The position numbers were made by a program, and so were the translations under genes. DNA of 64,000 bases from Desulfovibrio sp. X2 (lineage in GTDB: Bacteria; Desulfobacterota; Desulfovibrionia; Desulfovibrionales; Desulfovibrionaceae). The stretch is taken from assembly GCF_000422205.1 (NCBI RefSeq), contig NZ_ATHV01000028.1, positions 1 to 64,000 on the forward strand. Reading direction: 5' to 3'. Position 1 is the first letter of the stretch, and each line of letters starts with the position of its first letter. This document shows, piece after piece, positions 54,083 to 63,199 of the stretch. A model generated the notes under the pieces. That model did not search any database, was not told where the DNA came from, and saw nothing but the letters and a program-made list of their open reading frames with translations.

Positions 54083-55875
54083 GGGACTTCTCGCTCGTCA
54101 CGAGCCCCGAGGAGCTGCGCTTCGGCGTGGGACCGGAGCTCGACGCCTGGCTGCTGCATTTCCTGACCGAGAACTCCCTGGTCCACGCCACGGATCCGGA
54201 GAAGAACGCCACGCCCGAGCAGCTGCGTTTCATGATCCCCCTCGGGGAGGACCAGATCTTCGCGCCCTGCTCGGACCACATGCTGCGCCTGCTGCTCAAC
54301 AACTCCCTGGACCCGGGGCTGCGCGCCGAGTACTGCGCGCGCTGGCGCCGCCTGGTGGGGCTCACGCGGGAGTTCCTGCCCGACCGCGACGACAGGCGGC
54401 GCGTCCTGGACCTCTGCCGCCACAAGCTGCGCATGGTCCTGGCCTCGCCGATCATCATCCCGTCGCGGCTGCAGAAGCGCTTCATGACCATGTTCATGGC
54501 CGTGAGCGGACTTTCCGACCCCTACCGCGAGAAGCGGCGCCGGGCCAACGAGCGCGCCTGGCACGCGCTGAAGCACGAGGGCGTGGACCGCTTCATCACC
54601 GAGTGCCCGGAGACGCTCCAGGCCTGCCGCCACATGGACGACGTGCGCCACGAGCTGGACATGCGCGAGCTCGAGCGCCTCTTCCATCTGGCGACCTACT
54701 CCGACCTGTGGCTCCCCGAGGCCGTGAAGGACGGTGCGAAGGACGGTGCGAAGGATGGTGCGAAAGACGGGCGGCCCGATCTGGACGCCCTGCGCGCCGA
54801 GTGCCGCGCCGACACCGCCTGCATCGACATCCTGCGCCGCGCCTTCGGCCGCGACGTGGGCCGGGACCAGAAGATCCTCTACCTGCCGGAGCGCAGCGGG
54901 GGCCTGATCTTCGACCTGCTGCTCGTGCGCGCCCTGGTGCGCCAGGGCCACCGCGTGATCATGGCCTTCAAGGACGGCTTCAATTTCCACGCCCCGGTCT
55001 TCTGGGACTGGGACCACGACTCCGTGCTCGCCGGACAGCTGCGCGAGGCGACCTTCATCGCCGAGCCGCGCATGAGCAAGAACGACCTCCTGCGCGCCCA
55101 GCGCGAGAACCGCTTCATCGTCATCTCCGACGGCACGCGCGAGGAGCTGAACCTCTACCGCGCCTCGGTGACCTTCGCCCGGGCCTGGAAGGAGTCGGAT
55201 CTCGTCATCGCCAAGGGCGCCTCCAACAAGCGCCGCCTGGCCATGACCCACCACAGCTTCACGCGCGACGTGATCTGCTTCTGGCGCGACCCGGACGGCA
55301 GCTTCCAGATGGTCCACCGCCAAAAGCCAGAGTCCGTGCGCAAGTTCAACGAGGCCGGGCTCTCCGCCCTGTCCGGCAGCATCATCGCGTCGCTTCGGCG
55401 GGCCAAGTCCCAGGGCAAGAGCGTGATGTTCTACTCGGCCATCGTCGGCTCCATCCCCGGCCAGGTGAAGACCGCCCTCAAGGTGCTCGAGACCTTCGTC
55501 GGCTACCTGCGCGACCGCCTGGACCAGACCTTCGTCATCAACCCCGGCGAGCACTTCGTCGAGGGCATGGACGCGGACGACCTGATGTACATGTGGGAGC
55601 AGGTGCAGCGCTCGGGCCTCATAGACGTCTGGCGCTTCCAGACCGTGGAGGACATCGAGAAGAGCTTCGAGCTCATGGGCCAGAAGGTGCCCAACTCCTG
55701 GACCGGCAAGGACTCCACCTTCTCCACCGGCTGCACCAAGGAGATGCGCATCGCGCTCGAGGTGCAGAAGAGCCATCCCGAGATGCAGATCATAGGCCCC
55801 GCGCCCGAGAAGTTCTTCCGCCGCCAGGAATACGGCGTGGGCAAGTTCTTCGACGCCACCATCGCGGCCCAGTGA
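54079..55875 (+). CDS. ARMT1-like (DUF89) domain protein
   Basis: A 598-residue protein. The C-terminal half (about 255-598) has KILYLPERSGGLIFDLLLVRALVRQG, FIVISDGTREELNL and DLVIAKGASNKRRLAM, matching the DUF89 damage-control phosphatase pattern (DxG, KGxxN) that binds a metal ion. The N-terminal 220 residues have no family I recognise; about 215-232 is a KDGA tandem repeat. DUF89 proteins hydrolyse harmful phosphometabolites. GTG start overlaps the nadK stop, so translation is coupled to NAD kinase. Substrate unknown. Confidence 0.75.
   Translation: MRDFSLVTSPEELRFGVGPELDAWLLHFLTENSLVHATDPEKNATPEQLRFMIPLGEDQIFAPCSDHMLRLLLNNSLDPGLRAEYCARWRRLVGLTREFLPDRDDRRRVLDLCRHKLRMVLASPIIIPSRLQKRFMTMFMAVSGLSDPYREKRRRANERAWHALKHEGVDRFITECPETLQACRHMDDVRHELDMRELERLFHLATYSDLWLPEAVKDGAKDGAKDGAKDGRPDLDALRAECRADTACIDILRRAFGRDVGRDQKILYLPERSGGLIFDLLLVRALVRQGHRVIMAFKDGFNFHAPVFWDWDHDSVLAGQLREATFIAEPRMSKNDLLRAQRENRFIVISDGTREELNLYRASVTFARAWKESDLVIAKGASNKRRLAMTHHSFTRDVICFWRDPDGSFQMVHRQKPESVRKFNEAGLSALSGSIIASLRRAKSQGKSVMFYSAIVGSIPGQVKTALKVLETFVGYLRDRLDQTFVINPGEHFVEGMDADDLMYMWEQVQRSGLIDVWRFQTVEDIEKSFELMGQKVPNSWTGKDSTFSTGCTKEMRIALEVQKSHPEMQIIGPAPEKFFRRQEYGVGKFFDATIAAQ
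54727..54774 (+). repeat. 12-bp tandem repeat inside the ARMT1-like gene
   Basis: AAGGACGGTGCG repeats three times (one with a C-to-T change) plus a degenerate fourth unit, encoding KDGA repeats. The 12-bp unit keeps frame when copies are gained or lost. It sits in the linker between the two halves of the protein. Confidence 0.85.
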
Positions 55876-55883
55876 GGTACGCC

Positions 55884-57164
55884 ATGTCTTCGCTTTCGCG
55901 ACCCCTTTCCCCGTCCGTTCCCCGGTCCTTCCGCGCTCGCCTGCGCGCCTGCCTCGCGGGGGCGGCCATGCTCCTGCTCGCGGCCTGCGCGGCCAAGGCG
56001 CCCGTGGCCCCGACCCCGCCGCCCCCGACCTCGGCCGCGCCGGGCTTCACCCGCGTGGGCCCGGCCGAGGCCCTGGCCCTGGCGGACCGCCTCGACCCCG
56101 CGACCCAGCGCCTGGGCTCGTGGAACGACATGGCCGGAGCGCTCTCCCAGAGCCTGGCCTACCTCGACGCCAAGCCGTCGGGCGCTCTGGCCCTGGACAC
56201 GCCCGGGCTGCAGCTGACCTGGGGCCAGCTCGACATGACGGCGCGTCGGCTGCTGGCGGACCTGCCCCGGCTCGACGCCGACCCCTCCATCCTCGCCCGC
56301 GACTACGTCTGGCTGCGCGTGGGGCCCGACCCCCTGCTCACCGGCTACTACGCGCCGCTGCTGGACGCGAGCCTGACGAAGAAGCCCGGCTACGACTGGC
56401 CGCTCTACGGCCTGCCGCACGACCTGCAGACCATCGACCTGGGGCAGTTCCAGCCGCGCTGGACCGGGCAGAAGATCGTCTACCGGGTGGAGAACGGCCG
56501 CATCAAGCCGTACTACGACCGCCGCCAGATCGACCTGGGCAAGGCCCTTGCGGGCAGGCACCTCGAGATCGCCTGGACGCGCGACCCGTGGGACATCTAC
56601 GTGCTGCAGGTGCAGGGCTCGGGCTACCTGAAGCTTCCGGACGGCCGCGTCCAGCCCGTGCTCTACGCGGGCAAGAACGGGCGGCAGTTCATCTCCTCGG
56701 AGAAGCTCATGCTCCAGCGCGGCCTCCTGGACAGGGCCGAGATCGACCGCGAGGGCATCCGCGCCGCCCTGGACCGCATGGGGCCGGAGAAGATCGACAT
56801 CCTGGCCGAGAACCCGAGCTACGTCTTCTTCCGCCTCTCGGACAGCCCGCCCGTGGGCACCATCGGCCGTCCCCTGACCGGGCTCGTGTCCATGGCCACG
56901 GACCCGGGGCTTTTGCCGCTCGGCTCCATCATCCCCTTTTCCGCCGACCTGCCCGGCGGCTCGGCCGACGCGCCCTGGACCTCGGTGCACGGCATCGGCC
57001 TGGCCCAGGACACGGGCGGCCTCATCAAGGGCAGCCACATCGACTACTATTGCGGCGCGGGCCAGGATCGCGAGTGGATGGCCTTCCACATGAAGAAGCC
57101 CGCCCAGGCCTTTTTGCTGCTGCACCGCGACGCCCTGGCCCTGGCGCCGGGCGGCGCGCAGTGA
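55884..57164 (+). CDS. mltA: membrane-bound lytic murein transglycosylase A
   Basis: A 426-residue lipoprotein (lipobox LLAAC near residue 35). The MltA domain has DPLLTGYYAPLLDASL, IAWTRDPWDIYVLQVQGSG and VLYAGKNGRQF. The C-terminal 3D domain carries the catalytic Asp triad region DTGGLIKGSHIDYYCGAG. It cleaves peptidoglycan to 1,6-anhydromuropeptides at the outer membrane. The FlgJ in this window has no muramidase domain, so MltA is a conceivable helper, though this is inference. It follows the ARMT1-like gene by 8 bp. Confidence 0.93.
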   Translation: MSSLSRPLSPSVPRSFRARLRACLAGAAMLLLAACAAKAPVAPTPPPPTSAAPGFTRVGPAEALALADRLDPATQRLGSWNDMAGALSQSLAYLDAKPSGALALDTPGLQLTWGQLDMTARRLLADLPRLDADPSILARDYVWLRVGPDPLLTGYYAPLLDASLTKKPGYDWPLYGLPHDLQTIDLGQFQPRWTGQKIVYRVENGRIKPYYDRRQIDLGKALAGRHLEIAWTRDPWDIYVLQVQGSGYLKLPDGRVQPVLYAGKNGRQFISSEKLMLQRGLLDRAEIDREGIRAALDRMGPEKIDILAENPSYVFFRLSDSPPVGTIGRPLTGLVSMATDPGLLPLGSIIPFSADLPGGSADAPWTSVHGIGLAQDTGGLIKGSHIDYYCGAGQDREWMAFHMKKPAQAFLLLHRDALALAPGGAQ

Positions 57165-57187
57165 GCGCGAACGAACACGGAGAGACG

Positions 57188-57841
57188 ATGACCCTTGACG
57201 AAATCACCGGCCTCGTTGCCGCCTGCGCCCAGGCGCAGCTCGACCTGACCGACCTCTGGCACGAGCGCGAGCCCGCCGCGGACTACGACCCCATCGCCCT
57301 GGACGAGGCGGGGCAGGGCGGCGCGCCCTCGCTGCCCGCCGTGGCCGCGGCCGAGCACCTGGCCAACTTCCGCCTCTGGCACGTGGAGGACGAGGCCCGG
57401 CGGCGCGACGTGGGGCCGGAGGTCATCGCCGACTGCAAGCGCCGCATCGACGGCCTGAACCAGCGCCGCAACGACCTCATCGAGCGCGTGGACGCCGCGC
57501 TCATCGCCGCCATGCAGGACGTCCTGCCCGCAAACGCGCCCGCGCGCCACAACACCGAGAGCGCGGGCATGGCGCTGGACCGGCTGTCCATCCTGGCGCT
57601 CAAGGTCTTCCACATGAAGGAGCAGACCGAGCGCCTGGACGCGGGCGAGGAGCACCGCAGGGCCTGCGTCGCCAAGCTCGCCGTGCTGCGCGAGCAGCGC
57701 ACCGACCTCCTGGCCGCGCTCACCGACCTCCTGGCCGACTACGCCGCGGGCAGGAAGCGCCCCAAGGTCTACTTCCAGTTCAAGATGTACAACGACCCCG
57801 CCCTGAACCCGGCGCTGTACGGAAAGGGCGCGAAGGCCTGA
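57188..57841 (+). CDS. DUF4254 family protein
   Basis: A 217-residue protein with the DUF4254 pattern: LTDLWHEREPAADYDPIAL, LANFRLWHVEDEARRRDVGPEVIADCKRRIDGLNQRRNDLIERVD-like segments (LWHVEDEARR, DGLNQRRNDLIERVD), and LDRLSILALKVFHMKEQTERL. It is helical and cytosolic. In some bacteria the family lies near LPS genes. An in-frame GTG at 57161 overlaps the mltA stop; I chose the ATG at 57188. Function unknown. Confidence 0.8.
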   Translation: MTLDEITGLVAACAQAQLDLTDLWHEREPAADYDPIALDEAGQGGAPSLPAVAAAEHLANFRLWHVEDEARRRDVGPEVIADCKRRIDGLNQRRNDLIERVDAALIAAMQDVLPANAPARHNTESAGMALDRLSILALKVFHMKEQTERLDAGEEHRRACVAKLAVLREQRTDLLAALTDLLADYAAGRKRPKVYFQFKMYNDPALNPALYGKGAKA

Positions 57842-58029
57842 TCCGGTAGGACACGAGGGCGGCGGGCCGGGACGGCCGAGCCGCGGCCCGCAGCCCCGCC
57901 TCCTGCCGCGCCTTGCCTTCCGGCGGGGCCGGGCTCTCCGGCCTTGTCTGTCCGGCCCTCCCGGGCTATAGTCCCCAATTGCGCCAGGATGTCCGCAGTT
58001 TGTCGGGCTCCCGCCACGGTCCTTCGCGC

Positions 58030-58171
58030 GTGCCGCGTCAGGACGCGCCGCGCGGGCCGGACGGAAATCCGGCTCCGCCGCCGGGGGGCGGCGTGAGCGA
58101 GCCGAAAACCACGTTTTCCGGCGAGCGGCCCTCCGCACGATACGGTCTTGCGCATCGTGCGGACATCACAC
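58030..58171 (+). repeat. structured repeat family A, copy A4 (142 bp)
   Basis: It starts GTGCCGCGTCA and ends GGACATCACAC 13 bp before the gatB ATG. It is the shortest and most diverged copy. The GCCGAAAAC/GTTTTCCGGC hairpin is kept with one extra base. In the last hairpin CCGCACGAT pairs with ATCGTGCGG; relative to A3 two A-T pairs are replaced by C-G and G-C. The first hairpins are rearranged. It forms most of the 343-bp gap from the DUF4254 gene to gatB. Confidence 0.7.
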
Positions 58172-58184
58172 AAGAGAGGAAAGC

Positions 58185-59615
58185 ATGGCAGAATACGAAG
58201 CCGTCATCGGGCTCGAGGTCCACGCCCAGCTCACGACCAACACCAAGCTCTTCTGCGGCTGCTCCACGCATTTCGGGGACGAGCCCAACGCCAACGTCTG
58301 CCCGGTCTGCGCCGCCATGCCCGGCGTGCTGCCGGTGATGAACGACCGCGCCCTGGAATACGCCTGCAAGATGGCCATGGCCGTGGACGCGCGGATCAAC
58401 ATGACCAGTATCTTCGCGCGCAAGAACTATTTCTATCCCGACCTGCCCAAGGGCTACCAGATCAGCCAGTACGAGCAGCCCCTGTGCGAGCACGGCCGCA
58501 TCGACATCGAGGCGGGCGGCGGGACCAAGACCATCGGCATCACGCGCATCCACATGGAGGAGGACGCGGGCAAGAACATCCACTCGAGCGTGGAGAACAA
58601 GAGCTTCGTGGACCTCAACCGCTGCGGCGTGCCGCTCATCGAGATCGTCTCCGAGCCGGACCTGCGCTCCTCGGAAGAAGCCGTGGCCTACCTGAAGGAG
58701 CTGCGCTCCATCCTCGTCTACCTCGGCATCTGCGACGGCAACATGGAGGAGGGGTCGTTCCGCTGCGACGCCAACGTCTCCGTGCGCAGGAAGGGGGCCA
58801 CCGCCTTCGGCACCCGCGCCGAGATCAAGAACGTCAACTCGTTCCGCAACGTGCAGCGCGCCATCGACTACGAGATCGGCCGCCACATCGACTGCATCGA
58901 GGACGGCGAGGCCATCGTGCAGGAGACGCGCCTCTTTGACGCGAACAAGGGCGTGACCCAGTCCATGCGCGGCAAGGAAGAGGCCCACGACTACCGCTAT
59001 TTCCCCGATCCGGACCTCGTGCCCGTGCAGCTCGAGCCCTCCTGGGTGGAGCGCTGGCGCGGCGAGCTTCCGGAGCTGCCCGCCGCCCGCCGCGCGCGCT
59101 TCGCCTCGCAGTACGGCCTGCCCGAGAAGGACGCGGCCGTGCTGACCTCCGAGCGCGACGTGGCCGACTACTTCGAGGCCGCCGTGGGCGCCTACGCCGA
59201 GCCCAAGAAGATCGCCAACTGGATCATGAGCGAGCTTCTGCGCGAGCTGAAGGACTGCGACACGAGCCTTGCGGGCTGCAAACTGACGCCAAAGGGGCTG
59301 GCCACGCTCGTGCGCCTCGTGGACAGCGGGGCCATCAGTGGCAAGATCGGCAAGCAGATCTTCGGCGACCTCTTCGCCAGCGGCGAGGACCCGGAGGCCT
59401 ACGTCAAGGCCAAGGGGCTCTCGCAGATCTCCGATTCCGGCGAGCTCGACGCCGTGGTCGACGCGGTCGTGGCCGAGCATCCGGCCGAGGCCGAGCGCTA
59501 CCGCGCGGGCGAGAAGAAGCTGACGGGCTTCTTCGTGGGCCAGATCATGAAGAAGACCAAGGGGCAGGCGAATCCGAAGCTGGTCAACGAGTTGTTGGCC
59601 AGGAAGCTCGGTTGA
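58185..59615 (+). CDS. gatB: aspartyl/glutamyl-tRNA amidotransferase subunit B
   Basis: A 476-residue subunit of the GatCAB complex that converts Asp-tRNA(Asn) or Glu-tRNA(Gln) to the amide. Motifs: [40 protein letters not shown] (Zn-binding Cys), [29 protein letters not shown], and [16 protein letters not shown]. The C-terminal YqeY domain has [27 protein letters not shown] is the RBS. No gatA or gatC neighbour is present. Confidence 0.97.
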   Translation: MAEYEAVIGLEVHAQLTTNTKLFCGCSTHFGDEPNANVCPVCAAMPGVLPVMNDRALEYACKMAMAVDARINMTSIFARKNYFYPDLPKGYQISQYEQPLCEHGRIDIEAGGGTKTIGITRIHMEEDAGKNIHSSVENKSFVDLNRCGVPLIEIVSEPDLRSSEEAVAYLKELRSILVYLGICDGNMEEGSFRCDANVSVRRKGATAFGTRAEIKNVNSFRNVQRAIDYEIGRHIDCIEDGEAIVQETRLFDANKGVTQSMRGKEEAHDYRYFPDPDLVPVQLEPSWVERWRGELPELPAARRARFASQYGLPEKDAAVLTSERDVADYFEAAVGAYAEPKKIANWIMSELLRELKDCDTSLAGCKLTPKGLATLVRLVDSGAISGKIGKQIFGDLFASGEDPEAYVKAKGLSQISDSGELDAVVDAVVAEHPAEAERYRAGEKKLTGFFVGQIMKKTKGQANPKLVNELLARKLG

Positions 59616-59644
59616 CCCCCCTCGTGCTCGAAGGAGTGGAGTAA

Positions 59645-60757
59645 ATGAGCATCCTCGACGTCGCCATCATCGGCGGCGGCCCCGGCGGCCTGGCCTGCGC
59701 TCGCCGCGCCATGCTGAAGGGCCTGTCCTGCGTGGTCCTGGAAAAGGGCCGTCACATCCTGCAGGGCATCCGCGACACCTACCCCAAGGGCAAGTCCGTG
59801 TACCCCACGGTGCCCAAGGGCGCGGAAGACGACTACATCATTTCCGAACTGCGCCCCGAGGGCGAGAAGGAAGACCTCGAGAGCTACCTTTGCCGCATCG
59901 AGGCCTTCGTGGCCGAGGCGGGCATCCCGGTGCGCCTGGGCGAGGAGTTCCTCTCCCTGGCCAAGGACCGGGACGGCTTCACGGTGACCACGAGCCACGG
60001 CACCGTCCAGGCGCGCAACGTGGTCCTGGCCTTCGGCAGCAACATCCCGGTGGAGCTCGGCGTGTACGGCGAGGCCAAGACCGTGGCCAGAAGCCTCGAG
60101 AACCCCGAGGACTTCCTGGGCACGCCCTCCCTCGTGCTCGGCGGCGGCAGCACCGCGGCGGACATCGTGGCCGTGCTTTCGCGCTTCAAGCGCGACCGCG
60201 GCGACGAGACCCCGGTCTACTGGGGGCACCGCCGCACCACCATGCGCGTGCAGAAGGACGTGGCCCGCGACATGGGCGAGGAGATCCTGCTCGGCGGGAA
60301 CATCAAGATCCTGCACAACGCCGTGCCCAAGCTCGGCGAGGTGGACGAGGAGGGCATCGAGCGGCTGGTCATCCAGACCCAGCGCATGGCCCTGGACGGC
60401 GGCGTCTACCTGCTGCAGAGCCTGTCCTTCCCCATGAAGAACGTCATCGCCTGCATCGGCTCGCAGGGCCCGGCCCCGGTCTTCCGCAAGCTCGGCCTGC
60501 AGATGATCACCTGCACCGAGGGCATCTGCAAGATCGGCAAGGAGGGCTCGGAGCTCATCCTCCTCAACCACTCCCTGGAGACGAGCGCGAAGGGCGTCTA
60601 CGCCATCGGCGGCGCGGTCAGCCCGGTGTACATGGGCGTGCCCGAGGAGGGGACCATCACCGAGCAGCGCCATCCCAACATCATCTACGTGGCGGTGCGC
60701 GACGGCGTGGCCGTGGCCGACGAGATCGCCGTCGAGTGCGCCGCCTGCAAGGAATAA
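59645..60757 (+). CDS. FAD/NAD(P)-binding oxidoreductase, YpdA/TrxR-like
   Basis: A 370-residue flavoprotein. The N-terminal FAD site is [21 protein letters not shown], with the NAD(P) site [19 protein letters not shown] in the middle and a C-terminal [15 protein letters not shown]. It lacks the CxxC redox pair of thioredoxin reductase. It may be a thiol or disulfide reductase of the YpdA group, but a ferredoxin-NADP reductase-like role is also possible. Acidic gene context gives no clue. It precedes mtnA by 10 bp and is probably co-transcribed with it. Confidence 0.75.
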   Translation: MSILDVAIIGGGPGGLACARRAMLKGLSCVVLEKGRHILQGIRDTYPKGKSVYPTVPKGAEDDYIISELRPEGEKEDLESYLCRIEAFVAEAGIPVRLGEEFLSLAKDRDGFTVTTSHGTVQARNVVLAFGSNIPVELGVYGEAKTVARSLENPEDFLGTPSLVLGGGSTAADIVAVLSRFKRDRGDETPVYWGHRRTTMRVQKDVARDMGEEILLGGNIKILHNAVPKLGEVDEEGIERLVIQTQRMALDGGVYLLQSLSFPMKNVIACIGSQGPAPVFRKLGLQMITCTEGICKIGKEGSELILLNHSLETSAKGVYAIGGAVSPVYMGVPEEGTITEQRHPNIIYVAVRDGVAVADEIAVECAACKE

Positions 60758-60767
60758 GGAGTATCCG

Positions 60768-61829
60768 GTGCTGAACACCCACATCCGCTACGAGCCCGAG
60801 GCCGACGCCCTCATGCTCCTGGACCAGCGCTACCTGCCGCGCCGCGAGGAGTGGTACGAGGTGCGCGACCTCGCGACCACGGTCTATGCGCTCCAGGAGA
60901 TGGTCATCCGCGGCGCCCCGGCCATCGGCGTGACCGCGGCCTACGGCTGCTACTTCTGCGCCCGCGAGACGCAGCGTACGGAAGGCACCGGCGAGGGCTG
61001 GGAGGCGGCGCTTCGCGACCGGCTGGAGACGCTGAAGAACGCCCGGCCCACTGCCGTGAACCTGCGCTGGGCCGTGGAGGAGCTCACGAAGATGTGGGAG
61101 GAGCGGCCCGGCATCGGCCTGCCCGCCCTGGCCACCATCTGGCTCGACCGCGCCCGCGCCATGCAGCGCGAGGACGAGGAGATCAACAAGGCCATGGGCG
61201 CGCACGGCGCGAACCTGCTGAAGGACGGCGACCGCGTCATGACCCACTGCAACGCGGGCGCTCTGGCCACCGCGGGCTGGGGCACGGCCGTGGGCGTCAT
61301 CTACTCCGCAGTGGAGCAGGGCAAGAAGATAACCGTGGTCGCCAACGAGACGCGCCCCTTCCTGCAGGGCGCGCGGCTCACGGCCTACGAGCTGCACAAG
61401 TGCGGCGTGGACGTGACCGTGGCCTGCGACAACGCCTGCGCCCTGCTCATGAAGAAGGGGCTGGTGGACAAGGTCATCGTGGGTGCGGACCGCATCGCGG
61501 CCAACGGCGACGCGGCCAACAAGATCGGCACCTACGGCGTGGCGCTCCTGGCCAAGGCCCACGGCATCCCGTTCTACGTGGCCGCCCCGTCCTCCACCTT
61601 CGACCTGCGCTGCCCCACGGGCGAGGAGATCCCCATCGAGGAGCGCACCCCGCGCGAGGTCACCCACCCCACGGGCGAATCGGCCATCACCCCGGAGGGC
61701 GTGAAGGTCTACAACTTCGCCTTCGACGTCACCCCGGCCGAGCTCATCGCCGGGATCATCACCGAGAAGGGCGTGCTCACCCCGCCCTACACCGAGTCCA
61801 TCGCGAAGATCATCGGCGGCAAGCGCTAG
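60768..61829 (+). CDS. mtnA: methylthioribose-1-phosphate isomerase
   Basis: A 353-residue enzyme of the methionine salvage pathway that converts 5-methylthioribose-1-phosphate to the ribulose form. Conserved segments: [30 protein letters not shown], the catalytic Cys in [19 protein letters not shown], and the catalytic Asp in [18 protein letters not shown]. The start is GTG with AAGGAG 8 nt upstream. Other mtn genes are not in the window. Confidence 0.95.
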   Translation: MLNTHIRYEPEADALMLLDQRYLPRREEWYEVRDLATTVYALQEMVIRGAPAIGVTAAYGCYFCARETQRTEGTGEGWEAALRDRLETLKNARPTAVNLRWAVEELTKMWEERPGIGLPALATIWLDRARAMQREDEEINKAMGAHGANLLKDGDRVMTHCNAGALATAGWGTAVGVIYSAVEQGKKITVVANETRPFLQGARLTAYELHKCGVDVTVACDNACALLMKKGLVDKVIVGADRIAANGDAANKIGTYGVALLAKAHGIPFYVAAPSSTFDLRCPTGEEIPIEERTPREVTHPTGESAITPEGVKVYNFAFDVTPAELIAGIITEKGVLTPPYTESIAKIIGGKR

Positions 61830-61928
61830 CCGCACGCCGCCTTCCGCCTCCCCCCGCGCGGCCCGTTCCCGGGCCCGCGCGGCGGGGCGGGCGTCCTCGT
61901 CCTTCCCGCACCGTGCCCCATCCGTGCC

Positions 61929-62540
61929 TCAGCGGGCGACCGTGAAGCGCTGCTTCACGTGGCGCGGGTGCTCCAGCTCGTCCAGCGCGGCGATGGCGTA
62001 GTCCTCCATGGATATGCGGCTCCTGCCCGTGTCGTCGGTCAGGAGCTGGTCGCCGCCGGTGCGGTAGGTCCCGGTGCGCTCGCCGGGCGCGAACTCGGCC
62101 GGGGGGGAGAGAAAGGTCCAGTCCAGGTCGTCCACCGTGCGCAGCGCGTCGAGGAATTCCTTTCCCGGCACGGCTTCGGCCAGAAACTCTGCCGGAAAGC
62201 TCGGCTCGTCGACCACGAGGCGGCCCGGAACCACCTCCAGGCTGCCCGCGCCGCCCACCACGAACAGCCGGGTGATGCCCGCCGAGCGCACGGCCTCGAG
62301 AAGCGGTTCGGCCGTGAGGACGGCGAAGTTGGCCGCGCTGACCACCGCGTCGTGGCCCGCCAGCTGCATGGCCAGCTCCGCCGAGTCCCTGGCGTCGGCC
62401 ACGACCAGCCGCACCCCCTCGGGCGCCTTGGCGGCATGGGGATGGCGGACGATGCCGGTCACCTGATGGCCGCGCGAAAGCGCCTCGGCCGCGATGCGCG
62501 AGCCGACCCTGCCTGTCGCTCCGATGATGGCTATCTTCAT
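61929..62540 (-). CDS. NAD(P)H-binding (atypical SDR) protein
   Basis: A 203-residue Rossmann-fold protein. The nucleotide site is MKIAIIGATGRVGSRIAAEALSRG. AVVSAANFAVL and LFVVGGAGSLEVVPG follow. It resembles the YwnB/NAD(P)H-binding epimerase-like proteins, whose substrates are unknown. Strong RBS AAGGAGG lies before the start at 62540. It is convergent with mtnA. Confidence 0.85.
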   Translation of the reverse strand: MKIAIIGATGRVGSRIAAEALSRGHQVTGIVRHPHAAKAPEGVRLVVADARDSAELAMQLAGHDAVVSAANFAVLTAEPLLEAVRSAGITRLFVVGGAGSLEVVPGRLVVDEPSFPAEFLAEAVPGKEFLDALRTVDDLDWTFLSPPAEFAPGERTGTYRTGGDQLLTDDTGRSRISMEDYAIAALDELEHPRHVKQRFTVAR

Positions 62541-62912
62541 GATCGTTCCTCCTTGCGGTCTGTGCTTCGCCGTATGGCGTCGCCCGGCATGCGTCGCTGC
62601 GGAGAGCCGGGCGGACTCGCCCAGGGGCTTCCGGACGGTACGCACCCTTCACCGTACACCAGAAGGACGCAAAGGGGGAGGAGGAGGCGGGGCAGGCGGG
62701 GAAAAAGTGCAGTGAAGAGCAGCGGAAATCGCGGAGGCAGGGCACCACGACGCGGGCATAAGCGGGCGGAATGCCACGCTGCCCCGTTCCCCATCCCGCC
62801 GCGCCCCTTGATGTTTTCCGCGTCTTCGTCTAGCTCAGCTACCAGCGTCGCGGCCACCCGCGACGCGGCTCACCGCGCGGCGTCCCGCCGCGCACCCGCC
62901 ATTCACGGGCAC
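62541..62912. other. intergenic region before tRNA-Ser with two strong hairpins
   Basis: This 372-bp stretch contains no gene I can support. GCGTCGCGG (62845-62853) pairs with CCGCGACGC (62858-62866), and GCGCGGCG (62875-62882) with CGCCGCGC (62886-62893). A possible promoter, TTGATG - 17 nt - TAGCTC, begins near 62808. The hairpins lie between it and the tRNA. Confidence 0.5.
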
Positions 62913-63002
62913 GGAGGGATGGCAGAGTGGTTTATTGCGGCGGTCTTGAAAACCGCTGACGGGGCAACCCGTCCGGGGGTTCAAATCCCTCTCCCTCCGC
63001 CA
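62913..63002 (+). tRNA. tRNA-Ser (anticodon UGA)
   Basis: A 90-nt class II tRNA. The acceptor GGAGGGA (62913-62919) pairs with TCCCTCC (62992-62998), followed by G and an encoded CCA. The anticodon stem GCGGT/ACCGC closes the loop CTTGAAA, giving anticodon TGA for UCA codons. The long variable arm GACGGG-GCAA-CCCGTC is diagnostic of tRNA-Ser, and the T-loop is TTCAAAT. It marks the point where base composition changes. Confidence 0.97.
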
Positions 63003-63199
63003 GCTGAATGTGCCTGCTAAATATCATCCTTTATTGATTCGTTAAGATAGGCTATCGCTTCTTGAAGCTTTTAGCTTTTAAAGGCGAACTCCCTGGAGTC
63101 GGCCACTCGAGAATTTTTTCTGACCGGCCGATCGCAATAGCCGTCAAATGGCCACTGTTTCTACCCATGCCACATTTTTTCGAAAGGAAGAACTAACCA
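63003..63199. other. AT-rich stretch downstream of tRNA-Ser
   Basis: No gene. Composition falls sharply relative to the preceding 63 kb. Small hairpins (for example GCTTC/GAAGC near 63060) may terminate the tRNA transcript. I find no duplicate of the tRNA 3' end here; the other attachment site would be beyond the window. Confidence 0.5.
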
